In this document: positions 29,234 through 37,324 of the stretch, piece after piece | Numbering within the stretch: position 1 is the first letter of the stretch | Layout of the letters: the number at the start of each line of letters is the position of its first letter | Source: Veillonella dispar | GTDB lineage: Bacteria > Bacillota > Negativicutes > Veillonellales > Veillonellaceae | Length of the DNA: 64,000 nt | Assembly (NCBI RefSeq): GCF_900637515.1 | Contig: NZ_LR134375.1 | Span: forward strand, 1,679,001-1,743,000 | Direction: 5' to 3' | Program-made: the position numbers and the translations under genes | The notes under the pieces: model-generated | Databases searched by the model: none | What the model saw: only the letters and a program-made list of their open reading frames with translations | What the model was told of the DNA's origin: nothing

Positions 29234-30109
29234 CTATAAGGATTGCACTCGTTCTGCAATAGCTGTACCCGTCGGTGTTACCGCAAGGCCGCCATCACTT
29301 GTTTCACGCAATGCTGCTGGCATAGCGCGACCGATATTATTCATTGCTTCAATAACTTCATCTGGTGGAATTTGACTTTCAATATTCATCAAAGCCAATT
29401 CAGATGCAGTAATGGCATGAACTGCATAGAAACCATTACGTTTAACGCACGGTACCTCTACAAGCCCTGCTACTGGATCACAGGCAAGGCCCAATAAGTT
29501 TTTCATGCACAATGCGATAGCATGTCCTACTTGACGAGGCGTACCACCCATCATTTCTACAATAGCACCGGCAGCCATACAAGCGGCCGTACCAATTTCT
29601 GCTTGGCAACCGCCAACGGCACCGGCCACACAAGCGCGATTCGCTACGACATTGCCAATGCCAGAGGCAGCCAAGAAGCCCTTTACCATAGTTGCTCTAT
29701 CTAGCTTGTAATGGTCCGCTACTGCTTTCACCGCACCAGGCATAACACCACAAGATCCAGCCGTAGGGCACGCAACAATGCGGAACATCTTTGCATTTGC
29801 TTCATTAACAGCAATAGCATAGGTCATAGCTTTGTACGCAATATCACTCATAAATCTTGGTGTTTGTCCATTAAGCTGTGCTGCCTGGCCACCGGACATA
29901 CCAGACGCTGTTTTTTCTGCATAGTCTATACCATCTTGAATAGAACCTTCAAAGATGTCTAAACGATGCTCTATTTCACGAATAACCGCTTCTTCACTGC
30001 GGTCATAATTTTCTAATTCATAACGCAGTACTACTTCACCAAAGGAAATGTTATTTTCCTCAGCTAAGCGAATAATATCTGCAATTGTATCGTATGCATA
30101 ACTCATCAT
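29234..30109 (-). CDS. sdaAA: L-serine dehydratase, Fe-S-dependent, alpha subunit
   Basis: Catalytic subunit of the two-subunit serine dehydratase of anaerobes, converting L-serine to pyruvate and ammonia with a labile [4Fe-4S] cluster; 291 residues. The cluster cysteines are in ACPTAGSCGVMPGA, NRACVAGAVGGCQAE and LACDPVAGLVEVPC. AGGAGGG precedes the start, where two ATG codons are adjacent. It follows the beta subunit gene by eight bases. Confidence 0.95.
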   Translation of the reverse strand: MMSYAYDTIADIIRLAEENNISFGEVVLRYELENYDRSEEAVIREIEHRLDIFEGSIQDGIDYAEKTASGMSGGQAAQLNGQTPRFMSDIAYKAMTYAIAVNEANAKMFRIVACPTAGSCGVMPGAVKAVADHYKLDRATMVKGFLAASGIGNVVANRACVAGAVGGCQAEIGTAACMAAGAIVEMMGGTPRQVGHAIALCMKNLLGLACDPVAGLVEVPCVKRNGFYAVHAITASELALMNIESQIPPDEVIEAMNNIGRAMPAALRETSDGGLAVTPTGTAIAERVQSL

Positions 30110-30117
30110 TCGCCCTC

Positions 30118-30780
30118 CTATAACGCTTCAAAGGTCATCACATCTTGAATGCCTGGACACTCGCGCATAAACTGAACGGTAATAGGATTTACTACTGTAT
30201 CGGTAGTAATGACCATCACTGCATCCTTGTGCTTACCCTTACGGAATACACGCATGGTAGCAATATTAATATCGGACTCACTCAATGCTTGGCTCACAAG
30301 AGAAATGGCACCAGGTCTATCCTCATGAAATACGACAAGGGTAAACTCATCGCCAGTAATAGACATATCATTGCCATCTACTTCGGTAATCATAATTTGA
30401 CCACCACCAAGAGAACGACCAATAACAGTCATATGACGATTATGTTCATCGTACATATCAAAACGAACTACATTAGGATGGCCTACATCGAGAGGAGACT
30501 CAATAAAGTTGTACTCCATCCCCTCTTTCTCAGCTAATTTATGAGCAACACGAATATTCGTATCATCCTCTTTGAACCCCAATAAACCGCCAATCAAAGC
30601 ACGGTCTGTACCATGACCTTTATAGGTCTTCGCAAAAGATCCATATAAGGTTAAATCTACCTTTTTAGGTGTGGAACGGAAAATACACCGCGCCATCTTA
30701 CCTAGCCGCGCAGCACCAGCTGTATGCGAACTAGACGGGCCAATCATAACAGGCCCTATAATATCAAAAATACTATTCAT
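30118..30780 (-). CDS. sdaAB: L-serine dehydratase, Fe-S-dependent, beta subunit
   Basis: Partner of SdaAA; 220 residues from ATG 30780, which has a GAGG site (a start six codons upstream has none). The N-terminal GPSSSHTAGAARLG motif is the family signature. The C-terminal part from about 145 (LVVFHEDRPGAISLVSQALSESDINI) is an ACT domain, thought to sense amino acids in this family. The pair lets the organism feed serine into pyruvate metabolism. Confidence 0.95.
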   Translation of the reverse strand: MNSIFDIIGPVMIGPSSSHTAGAARLGKMARCIFRSTPKKVDLTLYGSFAKTYKGHGTDRALIGGLLGFKEDDTNIRVAHKLAEKEGMEYNFIESPLDVGHPNVVRFDMYDEHNRHMTVIGRSLGGGQIMITEVDGNDMSITGDEFTLVVFHEDRPGAISLVSQALSESDINIATMRVFRKGKHKDAVMVITTDTVVNPITVQFMRECPGIQDVMTFEAL

Positions 30781-30920
30781 ACACGCCTCTATATACACAT
30801 CAACAATGTGAAAAAATCTTACTTTACCTATAGTATAACAATCGATATTGATTACTGTCTATATGCACATTAGGGGCATAAATGTACTTCTACAGAGGAC
30901 TATACGTATACATCGACATC

Positions 30921-30976
30921 CCCACTCTACGTTACTATTTTGAAAAACACTATTTTATAAGTTTGTATATTGATGG
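30921..30976. repeat. intergenic repeat copy A
   Basis: Element running from CCCACTCTACGT to TGTATATTGATGG. It aligns with copy B over its whole length at roughly 70 percent identity by eye, with the strongest agreement in ACTATTTTG and in the terminal GTATATTGATGG. Confidence 0.65.
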
Positions 30977-31035
30977 AACTTATTTTCCACGAACCTTTCT
31001 GCTAATGGGCATAACCTATTGAGTGCAAACCGCAT

Positions 31036-31090
31036 CCCTCTCCAAGTACTATTTTGGTGAAAGCTATTTAAGAATTAGTATATTGATGGG
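31036..31090. repeat. intergenic repeat copy B
   Basis: Second copy, direct to A: CCCTCTCC, ACTATTTTG, GAAAGCTATTTAAGAATT, then GTATATTGATGGG. Its right end runs into the arms of the giant hairpin. Confidence 0.65.
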
Positions 31091-31225
31091 ACGCCTTCTT
31101 ATCTACAGTTATAAAAAGGAAAGACTATACTTATGCAGCGACATCAGGTCACGAGGAGCAAAGAAGTATAGTCTTTCCTTTTTAACTAAGTTGTAGATAC
31201 AAACTGGGCCCCATCAATATACAGC
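31079..31225. repeat. giant hairpin: nested inverted repeat
   Basis: The core is a perfect 20-bp inverted repeat at 31113-31132 and 31164-31183 (AAAAAGGAAAGACTATACTT and its complement) around a 31-base loop. The symmetry continues outward with gaps: ATCTACA pairs with TGTAGAT, and TATATTGATGGG pairs with the inverse on the other side (to about 31225). Either strand would form a hairpin with a T-rich 3' side. Confidence 0.85.
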
Positions 31226-31250
31226 CACTAAGATATAGCTTTCAAAAAAA
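31211..31250. repeat. intergenic repeat copy C, inverted
   Basis: Inverse copy of the A/B element: read on the minus strand it gives GAAAGCTATATCTTAGTGGCTGT followed by the GTATATTGATGG end in family register. Together with B it extends the giant hairpin outward. Confidence 0.6.
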
Positions 31251-31258
31251 TAATAAAA

Positions 31259-31288
31259 AACGCACCTTAGGCGAACCTAAGGTGCGTT
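31259..31288 (-). terminator. rho-independent terminator of hcp
   Basis: 13-bp perfect stem AACGCACCTTAGG / CCTAAGGTGCGTT with loop CGAA; on the minus strand it is followed by TTTTATTATTTT. About 70 bases past the hcp stop. Confidence 0.9.
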
Positions 31289-31360
31289 ATTTATAACAAC
31301 AGTCCTAAATCATAAAAGAGAGGGGAAGTAGGACTGTGGTTAATAGATTAATGGATCCGA

Positions 31361-32926
31361 TTAGCCCAAGATAGCTTTCATGTCAGCTTCTGGAGTTGTA
31401 ATTGGATGTAATTGGAATTTTTCTACCAAAATGTTCAATACATTGCTGGAGAAGAATTTAGGCAAGGAAGGTCCGATGTAGATGTTGCGGATACCCAATG
31501 CCAACAATGTTAACAAGATACATACTGCTTTTTGTTCGTACCAGGACAATACCAATGTTAATGGCAAGTCGTTTACGTCACATTCAAATGCACCAGCCAA
31601 AGCTACTGCTACTTGAATAGCGGAGTAAGCATCGTTACATTGACCCATATCAAGGATACGAGGGATACCGCCGATTTCACCGATGTTAAGGTCGTTGAAG
31701 CGGAATTTACCACAAGCCAATGTCAATACTACAGTATCATCTGGAGTTTGTTTTACGAATTCTGTGTAGTAGTTACGGCCTACTTTAGCACCGTCACAAC
31801 CACCAACTAAGAAGAAGTGTTTGATTGCGCCAGCTTTTACAGCGTCGATTACTTTATCAGCAATACCCAATACTGTACCGTGACCAAAACCAGTAGTTAC
31901 TTCGTGACCACCGTTGATACCAGTGAATTCTTGAGCTTCTTTGTAGCCGCCCAATTCGATTGCGCGTTCAATAACAGCGGAGAAGTCTTTAGTGCCATCA
32001 GCTTTTTCTTCTACGTGTGCACAGCCGTCGAAACCTACCATATCTGTAGTGAAGATATTAGCTCTGTAGTTTTCTTTTGGTGGCATAATGCAGTTTGTAG
32101 TGAACAAGAATGCGCCAGGAACGTCAACGAATTCTTTTTGTTGGTTTTGCCATGCAGTACCGAAGTTACCTTTCAATTGAGGATGTTTTTTCAATTCAGG
32201 GTAAGCGTGGCAAGGTAACATTTCACCATGAGTATAGATGTTTACACCTTTACCATCAGTTTGTTCCAACAATTGATTCAAGTCGTGAAGGTCATGACCA
32301 GTTACAACGATGAAAGGACCTGGTTCTACAGTCAAAGGTACTGTAGTTGGTACTGGAGTACCATATGTTTCAGTGTTAGCTTTATCAAGAATAGCCATGC
32401 ATTTCAAGTTGATTTGACCGAATTCCATCAACAAGTTCAACCATTCTTCAGCACTGTGGTCTTTAGCGAATTCTACCATGCCTTTGATGAACCAAGCATC
32501 AACTTCAGGATCATGGAAACCAAGGCGTGCAGCATGCCATGCATAAGCAGCCATACCACGCATACCTAACAATAATGTGGAACGAAGGGATACGATATCT
32601 TCTTCACCTTTCCACAATTGTTCCCAATCGAAGTTTTGAGCTGCGCTATCGATTTTTGCATGATAAGCGTTTACTTCGTCGATGAATTCTTGAACGCGGT
32701 CTTCAGAGAAGTTTACGTTTGTTACACACATGAACAAACCACGCATTAAATAGTCAACGCCTTCTTTAGTTTGGCCTTTTACGTCTAAAGCGCGTGCTAA
32801 ACCAACTAAAGCAGCAGTTAATTCGTCTTGTAAGTTAGCAACTGGTGCAGTTTTACCACATACACCTTGTACAGTACAGCCGCCTGGTGCTGCAGATTGT
32901 TCGCATTGATAACAGAACATACTCAT
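31361..32926 (-). CDS. hcp: hybrid cluster protein (hydroxylamine/NO reductase)
   Basis: Hcp (prismane protein), 521 residues. The N-terminal cysteines follow C-x2-C-x8-C-x5-C (C5, C8, C17, C23), the spacing of the class I protein of strict anaerobes, carrying a [4Fe-4S] cluster. The hybrid Fe-S-O cluster ligands are in the C-terminal half (GGCDGAK, LACGKFRFN, GQCNDAYSA, LSWYEQKAV). An AAAGGAGG site precedes the ATG. Hcp reduces hydroxylamine in vitro and NO to N2O in vivo in other bacteria. The divergent Crp/Fnr gene 274 bases away is the usual regulator arrangement. Confidence 0.96.
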   Translation of the reverse strand: MSMFCYQCEQSAAPGGCTVQGVCGKTAPVANLQDELTAALVGLARALDVKGQTKEGVDYLMRGLFMCVTNVNFSEDRVQEFIDEVNAYHAKIDSAAQNFDWEQLWKGEEDIVSLRSTLLLGMRGMAAYAWHAARLGFHDPEVDAWFIKGMVEFAKDHSAEEWLNLLMEFGQINLKCMAILDKANTETYGTPVPTTVPLTVEPGPFIVVTGHDLHDLNQLLEQTDGKGVNIYTHGEMLPCHAYPELKKHPQLKGNFGTAWQNQQKEFVDVPGAFLFTTNCIMPPKENYRANIFTTDMVGFDGCAHVEEKADGTKDFSAVIERAIELGGYKEAQEFTGINGGHEVTTGFGHGTVLGIADKVIDAVKAGAIKHFFLVGGCDGAKVGRNYYTEFVKQTPDDTVVLTLACGKFRFNDLNIGEIGGIPRILDMGQCNDAYSAIQVAVALAGAFECDVNDLPLTLVLSWYEQKAVCILLTLLALGIRNIYIGPSLPKFFSSNVLNILVEKFQLHPITTPEADMKAILG

Positions 32927-33200
32927 TTAAAAATCCTCCTTTGCGAGACTTCCTCGCATTCAAGCTAGATAATATAAAACCTATACATTACACTGATGAA
33001 TTATCAGGTGTCTGATTGATTACATTTGAAAGTATAACGTAAAGATGATACAATTTCTGTAGCTTGAGCAACAAATAAAAAACTTTTTCAAAATTTTTAC
33101 CTGGCTCCCCTTTCGGAACAGGTAGGTCATTTGACCTTATACTATTATTATACAATAATCAATTTAATTTACTATAGACTTCGTCACATCGGAGGCGACC
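32927..33200. promoter_or_regulatory. divergent hcp / crp-fnr control region
   Basis: 274 bases. Palindromes seen: CTGATGAATTATCAG at 32993-33007 in the hcp leader; a hairpin with arms ACCTG/CAGGT at about 33100-33124; and the perfect inverted repeat AGGTCATTTGACCT at 33124-33137, which overlaps a TTGACC that could be the -35 of the regulator gene. The sites are candidate operators; no experimental site is claimed. Confidence 0.5.
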
Positions 33201-33926
33201 ATGAAGCAAATACTTTCAAATGACATTATCAACCAATATCTACCTACCCTAATTAAATGCCCTTTATTTAATAAGTTGGGCGAACCTGAACTACGCAGCT
33301 ATTTACATAATGCAAAGGTTATTGTACATAGCTATAAGAAAAATGATTTTATTGCCCTCTCTGGGGATCCTATGGAAGGCATTGGCGTTATTCTCGAAGG
33401 CAGTGCGTTACTGACACGGGAAAATGTTATGGGCCAACGCGTTATTATGGCTAACCTTGAACAATCTGATATTTTTGGTGAAGCATTGCTATTTAGTAAA
33501 CAACCATTATGGCCTGCTACGATTAAAGCTACAAAGGTTAGTAAAATTATGTTCATTCCTCTTGAAACATTTATTGATACATTGCCTGATTGCCAACAAT
33601 GCCAAACAAAAATTTTGTCCAACCTATTGGAGGACTTGTCTGAAAAAGCTATTCTCCTTACAAGAAAGGTTCATTATCTTACCTTGAAAGGTATGCGCGA
33701 GAAGATTTTCGCGTACTTAACAGACATTTATAAACGTCAGCAGTCTACAACAATCCATTTGCCACATAACCGTGAGCAAATGGCAGAAGTACTCAATGTA
33801 TCTCGCACAGCACTTAGCCGTGAGCTCGGTCGACTTCGCGATGAAGGCATTATAGATATTACAGGTCGCACGGTAACGTTAAAAGATATTGAAGGAATTG
33901 AAGAATTTGGTTTTAATAGTTTCTAA
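33201..33926 (+). CDS. Crp/Fnr-family regulator, HcpR-like
   Basis: Transcription regulator of 241 residues. Cyclic-nucleotide-binding-like beta-barrel at about 20-135 (GVILEGSALLTRENVMGQRVIMANLEQSDIFGEALLF), a dimer helix, and a C-terminal winged helix with HLPHNREQMAEVLNVSRTALSRELGRLRDEGII, in which the recognition helix is SRTALSRELGRL. Cysteines C20, C128 and C131 exist, but the FNR pattern of N-terminal cluster cysteines is absent. Divergent to hcp, so a sensor of nitrosative stress of the HcpR type is inferred. GGAGG precedes the ATG. Confidence 0.85.
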   Translation: MKQILSNDIINQYLPTLIKCPLFNKLGEPELRSYLHNAKVIVHSYKKNDFIALSGDPMEGIGVILEGSALLTRENVMGQRVIMANLEQSDIFGEALLFSKQPLWPATIKATKVSKIMFIPLETFIDTLPDCQQCQTKILSNLLEDLSEKAILLTRKVHYLTLKGMREKIFAYLTDIYKRQQSTTIHLPHNREQMAEVLNVSRTALSRELGRLRDEGIIDITGRTVTLKDIEGIEEFGFNSF

Positions 33927-34015
33927 CATGTAATCGCCCTATCGTTTTTAAAATGTAATCAAATCGTCGTTTCTAATAAATAATACAATTATTCGTTCTA
34001 ACATATAATCAAACG
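33921..34015. repeat. degenerate tandem repeat downstream of the regulator gene
   Basis: Four imperfect units of about 20-26 bases with the pattern TTCTAACATGTAATC...CG, beginning at 33921, 33945, 33970 and 33996. The first unit includes the stop codon of the regulator gene. AT-rich and non-coding apart from that. Confidence 0.5.
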
Positions 34016-34016
34016 A

Positions 34017-34051
34017 AAAAGGTCTCCCTAGATCATCTAGGGAGACCTTTT
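34017..34051. terminator. bidirectional terminator
   Basis: Stem AAAAGGTCTCCCTAGA / TCTAGGGAGACCTTTT, 16 bp with a 3-base loop. It serves the plus-strand regulator and the minus-strand gene ending at 34077. Confidence 0.9.
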
Positions 34052-34076
34052 ATAGTTTAATTATTTTCTTTGGTTA

Positions 34077-35918
34077 TTAGAACCAATGAGATAAATCGAA
34101 TTCTTCACCAATAGTTGCTTTCACATGAGCACGGCCTAAGTAAAGGCCAAGCAATGTTAAGCTGATTTTAGACATCGGCGTATGATCAAATACATCCGCT
34201 AAATCTAGTAGAACTGGAGAAATATCATCCATAATATCACGTGCTTCTTGACCTCTGAAAGCAGTCGGTTTACTCTTCATAAGCGCAATGAGATCACGTT
34301 GAACCATAGAATCAGAAATACGAGTTTGTCTAAAGAAACGAGGTGCTAAAGACTCGTCAACTAACGCCAATTTATAAAGATTGGAATTCAAGCTACGCAC
34401 CACATAACGTGGATCAACGCCATGACCATCAGTAGCACGGAAGAGTTCCTCCTTGGAGAAGCCACGATAGTTGAACACAAATGGATAGGAATTGGATAAC
34501 ACTTGAGCTAATGTAATTGGTTCGCGTTCCTCTTGCGTACAGCGTAAATAGTCTAGCTGGCGGTAGAAAGAATTGTTTTGAGGCAAATCAGAAATGAATG
34601 GCTCAATATATTTTTCTACATAATGTTGGAAGTGAATCAATCCATAGTTATTAGAGTTTCTAGAGTATTGTAATAATAGGGTCAATGCCATGACTTGGAA
34701 ATGACCTAGCGTTAAATGTGGCAATACGCGTAATGCATCAAAGGCTACAAGGTACGGCGTACTAGACTTAGGCGATTGTACTACATCTAGGAATGCGCCT
34801 AGCGCAGCGGATTTCATCCACTCTGTATTCGTAGCAGCATAAGCCTTTTGCATGCTCATTAGTGCTTCTTGAATTACAATATTATCAAGAAGTGCGTTGA
34901 CTTCAGCTAACTTTGTAATATTAAGAGCAGCTAACGCATCTCTTGTAATGGATTCCACATAATGTTGTGTATCGCCATGTAATACACCAAAAGCATGAAC
35001 AAATGGTGCAATCGCTAACTCAACACATTTATCTTCATGTGCTGCTTTAGCCCATTGCCCTGTAGGTACCTCTTCTTCAACCATACTAGCTGCCGCCAAT
35101 TGAGCTTCTATTTCAGAAGCGTCAAACAAGCGTGTTTCATCCAATACAGATGGACCTTCTACTGTTTGTACCTCGTCGGCACCACCAATCATTTGCGTAA
35201 CATCTAAATTCTCAGCTTCATCAGCTTCTAAGGCTTCTACAGACTCGCCCATAGCAATCGTATCCTCTACGGAATTAGCTCGATTGCGCAGTTCATCTGT
35301 TACGGCATCGAGAACAATAGTCTTATCCATCAATGGAGTAGCATTATGCTCAACATTTTGAAGTCTATTATCTGAAACAGCGGGCATTACAATGGTTTCA
35401 TCCATACTAGGTGCTATTGGACTAGATACTGGCACCTCTTGGGAAACAGATTCTTGTTGAGTCGATTCGCCAGAAACAGTTGAATCTTGAACAGTTTCCT
35501 GTTCTTCCAAGATTGGTTTACCAGACTCTGTCTGAGTTGACTCTGCTTGATGACCTAATGCTAATGAATATCCTGTAGAGGAATTTTCAACATGTAATTG
35601 ATTCCCATCTCGTCGATTATAGGATGTATCTTCATGATCCACCATAGATTCAGAAGCTTCGGAATCCTTATTGTCATCCATAATGGAGGCTGTATATACA
35701 TTGGTTCCACCTTCATGTGTAACCGTTACATCCCCAACCTTGGATTCATTAAGCGATTTTTCTTTATGATGTTCATCATTAGGCTTAGTAACAGATCTAT
35801 CACGATGCTCATGTTTCGCTTGGCTTTCACCATCATTACGATTAAAAACAGCGTAACAAATAGCAAAAAATCCGAGCGCCACAACGGCTAATACAAAATA
35901 CGGTATTACGTTTGACAT
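34077..35918 (-). CDS. membrane-anchored protein with repeated Thr motifs, unknown function
   Basis: 613 residues: one N-terminal transmembrane helix (about 4-24), a long, probably disordered acidic region (about 28-285, rich in Ser/Thr/Glu), then an alpha-helical globular domain (about 290-613). In the disordered part the pattern acidic-x-T-x-x-hydrophobic recurs at T175 (DETIVM), T200 (DKTIVL), T220 (EDTIAM), T241 (DVTQMI) and T262 (DETRLF). The C-terminal domain seems to match a family that NCBI names LPO_1073/Vpar_1526, from memory and unverified. The gene is followed upstream by a DUF436 gene at a 9-base gap, so both are probably one operon. No function is known to me. Confidence 0.7.
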   Translation of the reverse strand: MSNVIPYFVLAVVALGFFAICYAVFNRNDGESQAKHEHRDRSVTKPNDEHHKEKSLNESKVGDVTVTHEGGTNVYTASIMDDNKDSEASESMVDHEDTSYNRRDGNQLHVENSSTGYSLALGHQAESTQTESGKPILEEQETVQDSTVSGESTQQESVSQEVPVSSPIAPSMDETIVMPAVSDNRLQNVEHNATPLMDKTIVLDAVTDELRNRANSVEDTIAMGESVEALEADEAENLDVTQMIGGADEVQTVEGPSVLDETRLFDASEIEAQLAAASMVEEEVPTGQWAKAAHEDKCVELAIAPFVHAFGVLHGDTQHYVESITRDALAALNITKLAEVNALLDNIVIQEALMSMQKAYAATNTEWMKSAALGAFLDVVQSPKSSTPYLVAFDALRVLPHLTLGHFQVMALTLLLQYSRNSNNYGLIHFQHYVEKYIEPFISDLPQNNSFYRQLDYLRCTQEEREPITLAQVLSNSYPFVFNYRGFSKEELFRATDGHGVDPRYVVRSLNSNLYKLALVDESLAPRFFRQTRISDSMVQRDLIALMKSKPTAFRGQEARDIMDDISPVLLDLADVFDHTPMSKISLTLLGLYLGRAHVKATIGEEFDLSHWF

Positions 35919-35927
35919 ACTAACCCC

Positions 35928-36479
35928 CTACATCAACGCTTCATTATATGCAGCACGTTCACCACCAATGCTCTTAGGTCGAACACGACAAGCTGTTACA
36001 TGGGCCCCACCAATTTCTTTAATGCTGAGGCGCACTGGTACGGTAACATGTTTCATATGCATGCCTATAAAAGTATCCCCAATATCGATACCAGCATCAG
36101 CTTTAATAAATTCAACCATTACTGGATCTTCAAAACGTTCATAAGCAGTAACTGCCATAGCTCCACCTGCATGACGTTGAGGCACTACATTAACCTCTTC
36201 CTCCCATGTTACCGCGCTACGTTCCATAACAAGCGCACGGTTAATATGTTCACAGCATTGAACCGCCAAATTAAGACCTTTAGCTTTAACAGCTTTATAT
36301 ATTTCATCAAATAAGACCTGAGCCACATCAATGTGGGAATCAGTACCTATTTTCTTACCCATAACTTCGCTAGTGGAACAGCCCACAACGAACAATTGAC
36401 CTTCTCGAACCTTTGCCAAATCGAGTAATTCAGCCATCGCTGTGCGCACTGACTGACGAATAGTTTCTACAGAAGTCAT
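35928..36479 (-). CDS. TIGR01440/DUF436 (YwlG-like) protein
   Basis: 183 residues matching the UPF0340/YwlG family, including GQLFVVGCSTSEVMGKKIG near the N-terminus, VQCCEHINRALVME, and the C-terminal DIGDTFIGMHMKHVTVPVR. Members are cytoplasmic and of unsettled function. Full length. The next gene downstream starts nine bases after its stop. Confidence 0.88.
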   Translation of the reverse strand: MTSVETIRQSVRTAMAELLDLAKVREGQLFVVGCSTSEVMGKKIGTDSHIDVAQVLFDEIYKAVKAKGLNLAVQCCEHINRALVMERSAVTWEEEVNVVPQRHAGGAMAVTAYERFEDPVMVEFIKADAGIDIGDTFIGMHMKHVTVPVRLSIKEIGGAHVTACRVRPKSIGGERAAYNEALM

Positions 36480-36696
36480 GATATCGCCTCACTCACTTTG
36501 AATGTATAAATCTATATGTATATTATCACAAAATGGACAGAATCGGTAGACTTTACTCTACGCAATACAAGTGAACATTACATAAGACTATAGTAATTAT
36601 AAAAGTAGTTTTATTTATTACTATCATACTAATAAACAATGTAATAATCATTAAATATATACATTTACAGTGATACATATAGATTTTCTACAAATA

Positions 36697-36726
36697 AAAA
36701 GAGGCTTGCAAATGCAAGCCTCTTTT
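36697..36726 (-). terminator. terminator of fumAB
   Basis: 14-bp stem AAAAGAGGCTTGCA / TGCAAGCCTCTTTT with an AA centre, T-run on the minus strand, about 20 bases past the stop of the fumarase beta gene. Confidence 0.9.
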
Positions 36727-36744
36727 AATCACTCAACGGTGATA

Positions 36745-37305
36745 TTAGATTTTTCTGTAAGGTTTTTGACCTTGTTCGTAGAAGTTGTTACCTTCAGTAT
36801 CGCCAACTACGATGCAAGGGAAATCTTCAACTGTCAATTCAGCCAAAGCTTCTGGACCAAGTTCACCATAAGCAAGTACTTCGTATTTTTTGATGGATTT
36901 TGCAATCAATGCTGCAGCGCCACCAACTGCTGCGAAGTATGTGCAACCATTTTTCTTCATGGATTCAACTACTGCTGGTTTACGGGAACCTTTACCGATC
37001 ATGCCTTTGATGCCTTGATCAAGCATTGTTGGTGTGTAAGCGTCCATACGACCAGAAGTTGTAGGACCAGCGGAACCAATTGGGTCACCAGGTTTTGCAG
37101 GTGTTGGGCCAAGGTAGTAAACGAATTTGTTAGTCCAATCGATTGGTAATTTTTCACCGCGTGCTAAAGCTTCAGTCATAACTTTATGAGCAGCGTCACG
37201 AGCGGAGTAAATTTTGCCAGTGATAAGTACGCTATCACCAACTTTTAATTTACGGGAAAACTCTTCATTATATTCTTCAGTATTAATGCGAATTGTTTCA
37301 GCCAT
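36745..37305 (-). CDS. fumB: fumarate hydratase class I, beta (C-terminal) subunit
   Basis: C-terminal half of the class I (iron-sulfur) fumarase/tartrate dehydratase, 186 residues, encoded separately from the alpha part. Signature stretches: KVGDSVLITGKIYSARDAAHK, GPTPAKPGDPIGSAGPTTSGRMD and MIGKGSRKPAV. It interconverts fumarate and malate together with the alpha subunit, whose gene precedes it by 20 bases. AGGAGGT-like site before the ATG. The symbol fumB is used for the subunit, not for the E. coli paralogue. Confidence 0.93.
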   Translation of the reverse strand: MAETIRINTEEYNEEFSRKLKVGDSVLITGKIYSARDAAHKVMTEALARGEKLPIDWTNKFVYYLGPTPAKPGDPIGSAGPTTSGRMDAYTPTMLDQGIKGMIGKGSRKPAVVESMKKNGCTYFAAVGGAAALIAKSIKKYEVLAYGELGPEALAELTVEDFPCIVVGDTEGNNFYEQGQKPYRKI

Positions 37306-37324
37306 TGTAATTACCTCCTACCGA

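Larger units (their letters stand above)
30781..31258. other. non-coding repeat-rich region between sdaAB and hcp
   Basis: About 480 bases without a plausible gene. It holds three related copies of a roughly 50-base element and a very long hairpin, described as separate repeat entries. The sdaAB promoter should lie near 30800-30850, but no single pair stands out. Confidence 0.6.

Noticed and set aside
30921-31250. CRISPR array
   Set aside because: Copies are only three, differ in sequence and orientation and are not spaced like repeats and spacers.
32993-33007. CTGATGAATTATCAG as a classical FNR box
   Set aside because: The half-sites are five bases apart, not four, and lack the outer T/A; kept only as a possible operator of another Crp/Fnr type.
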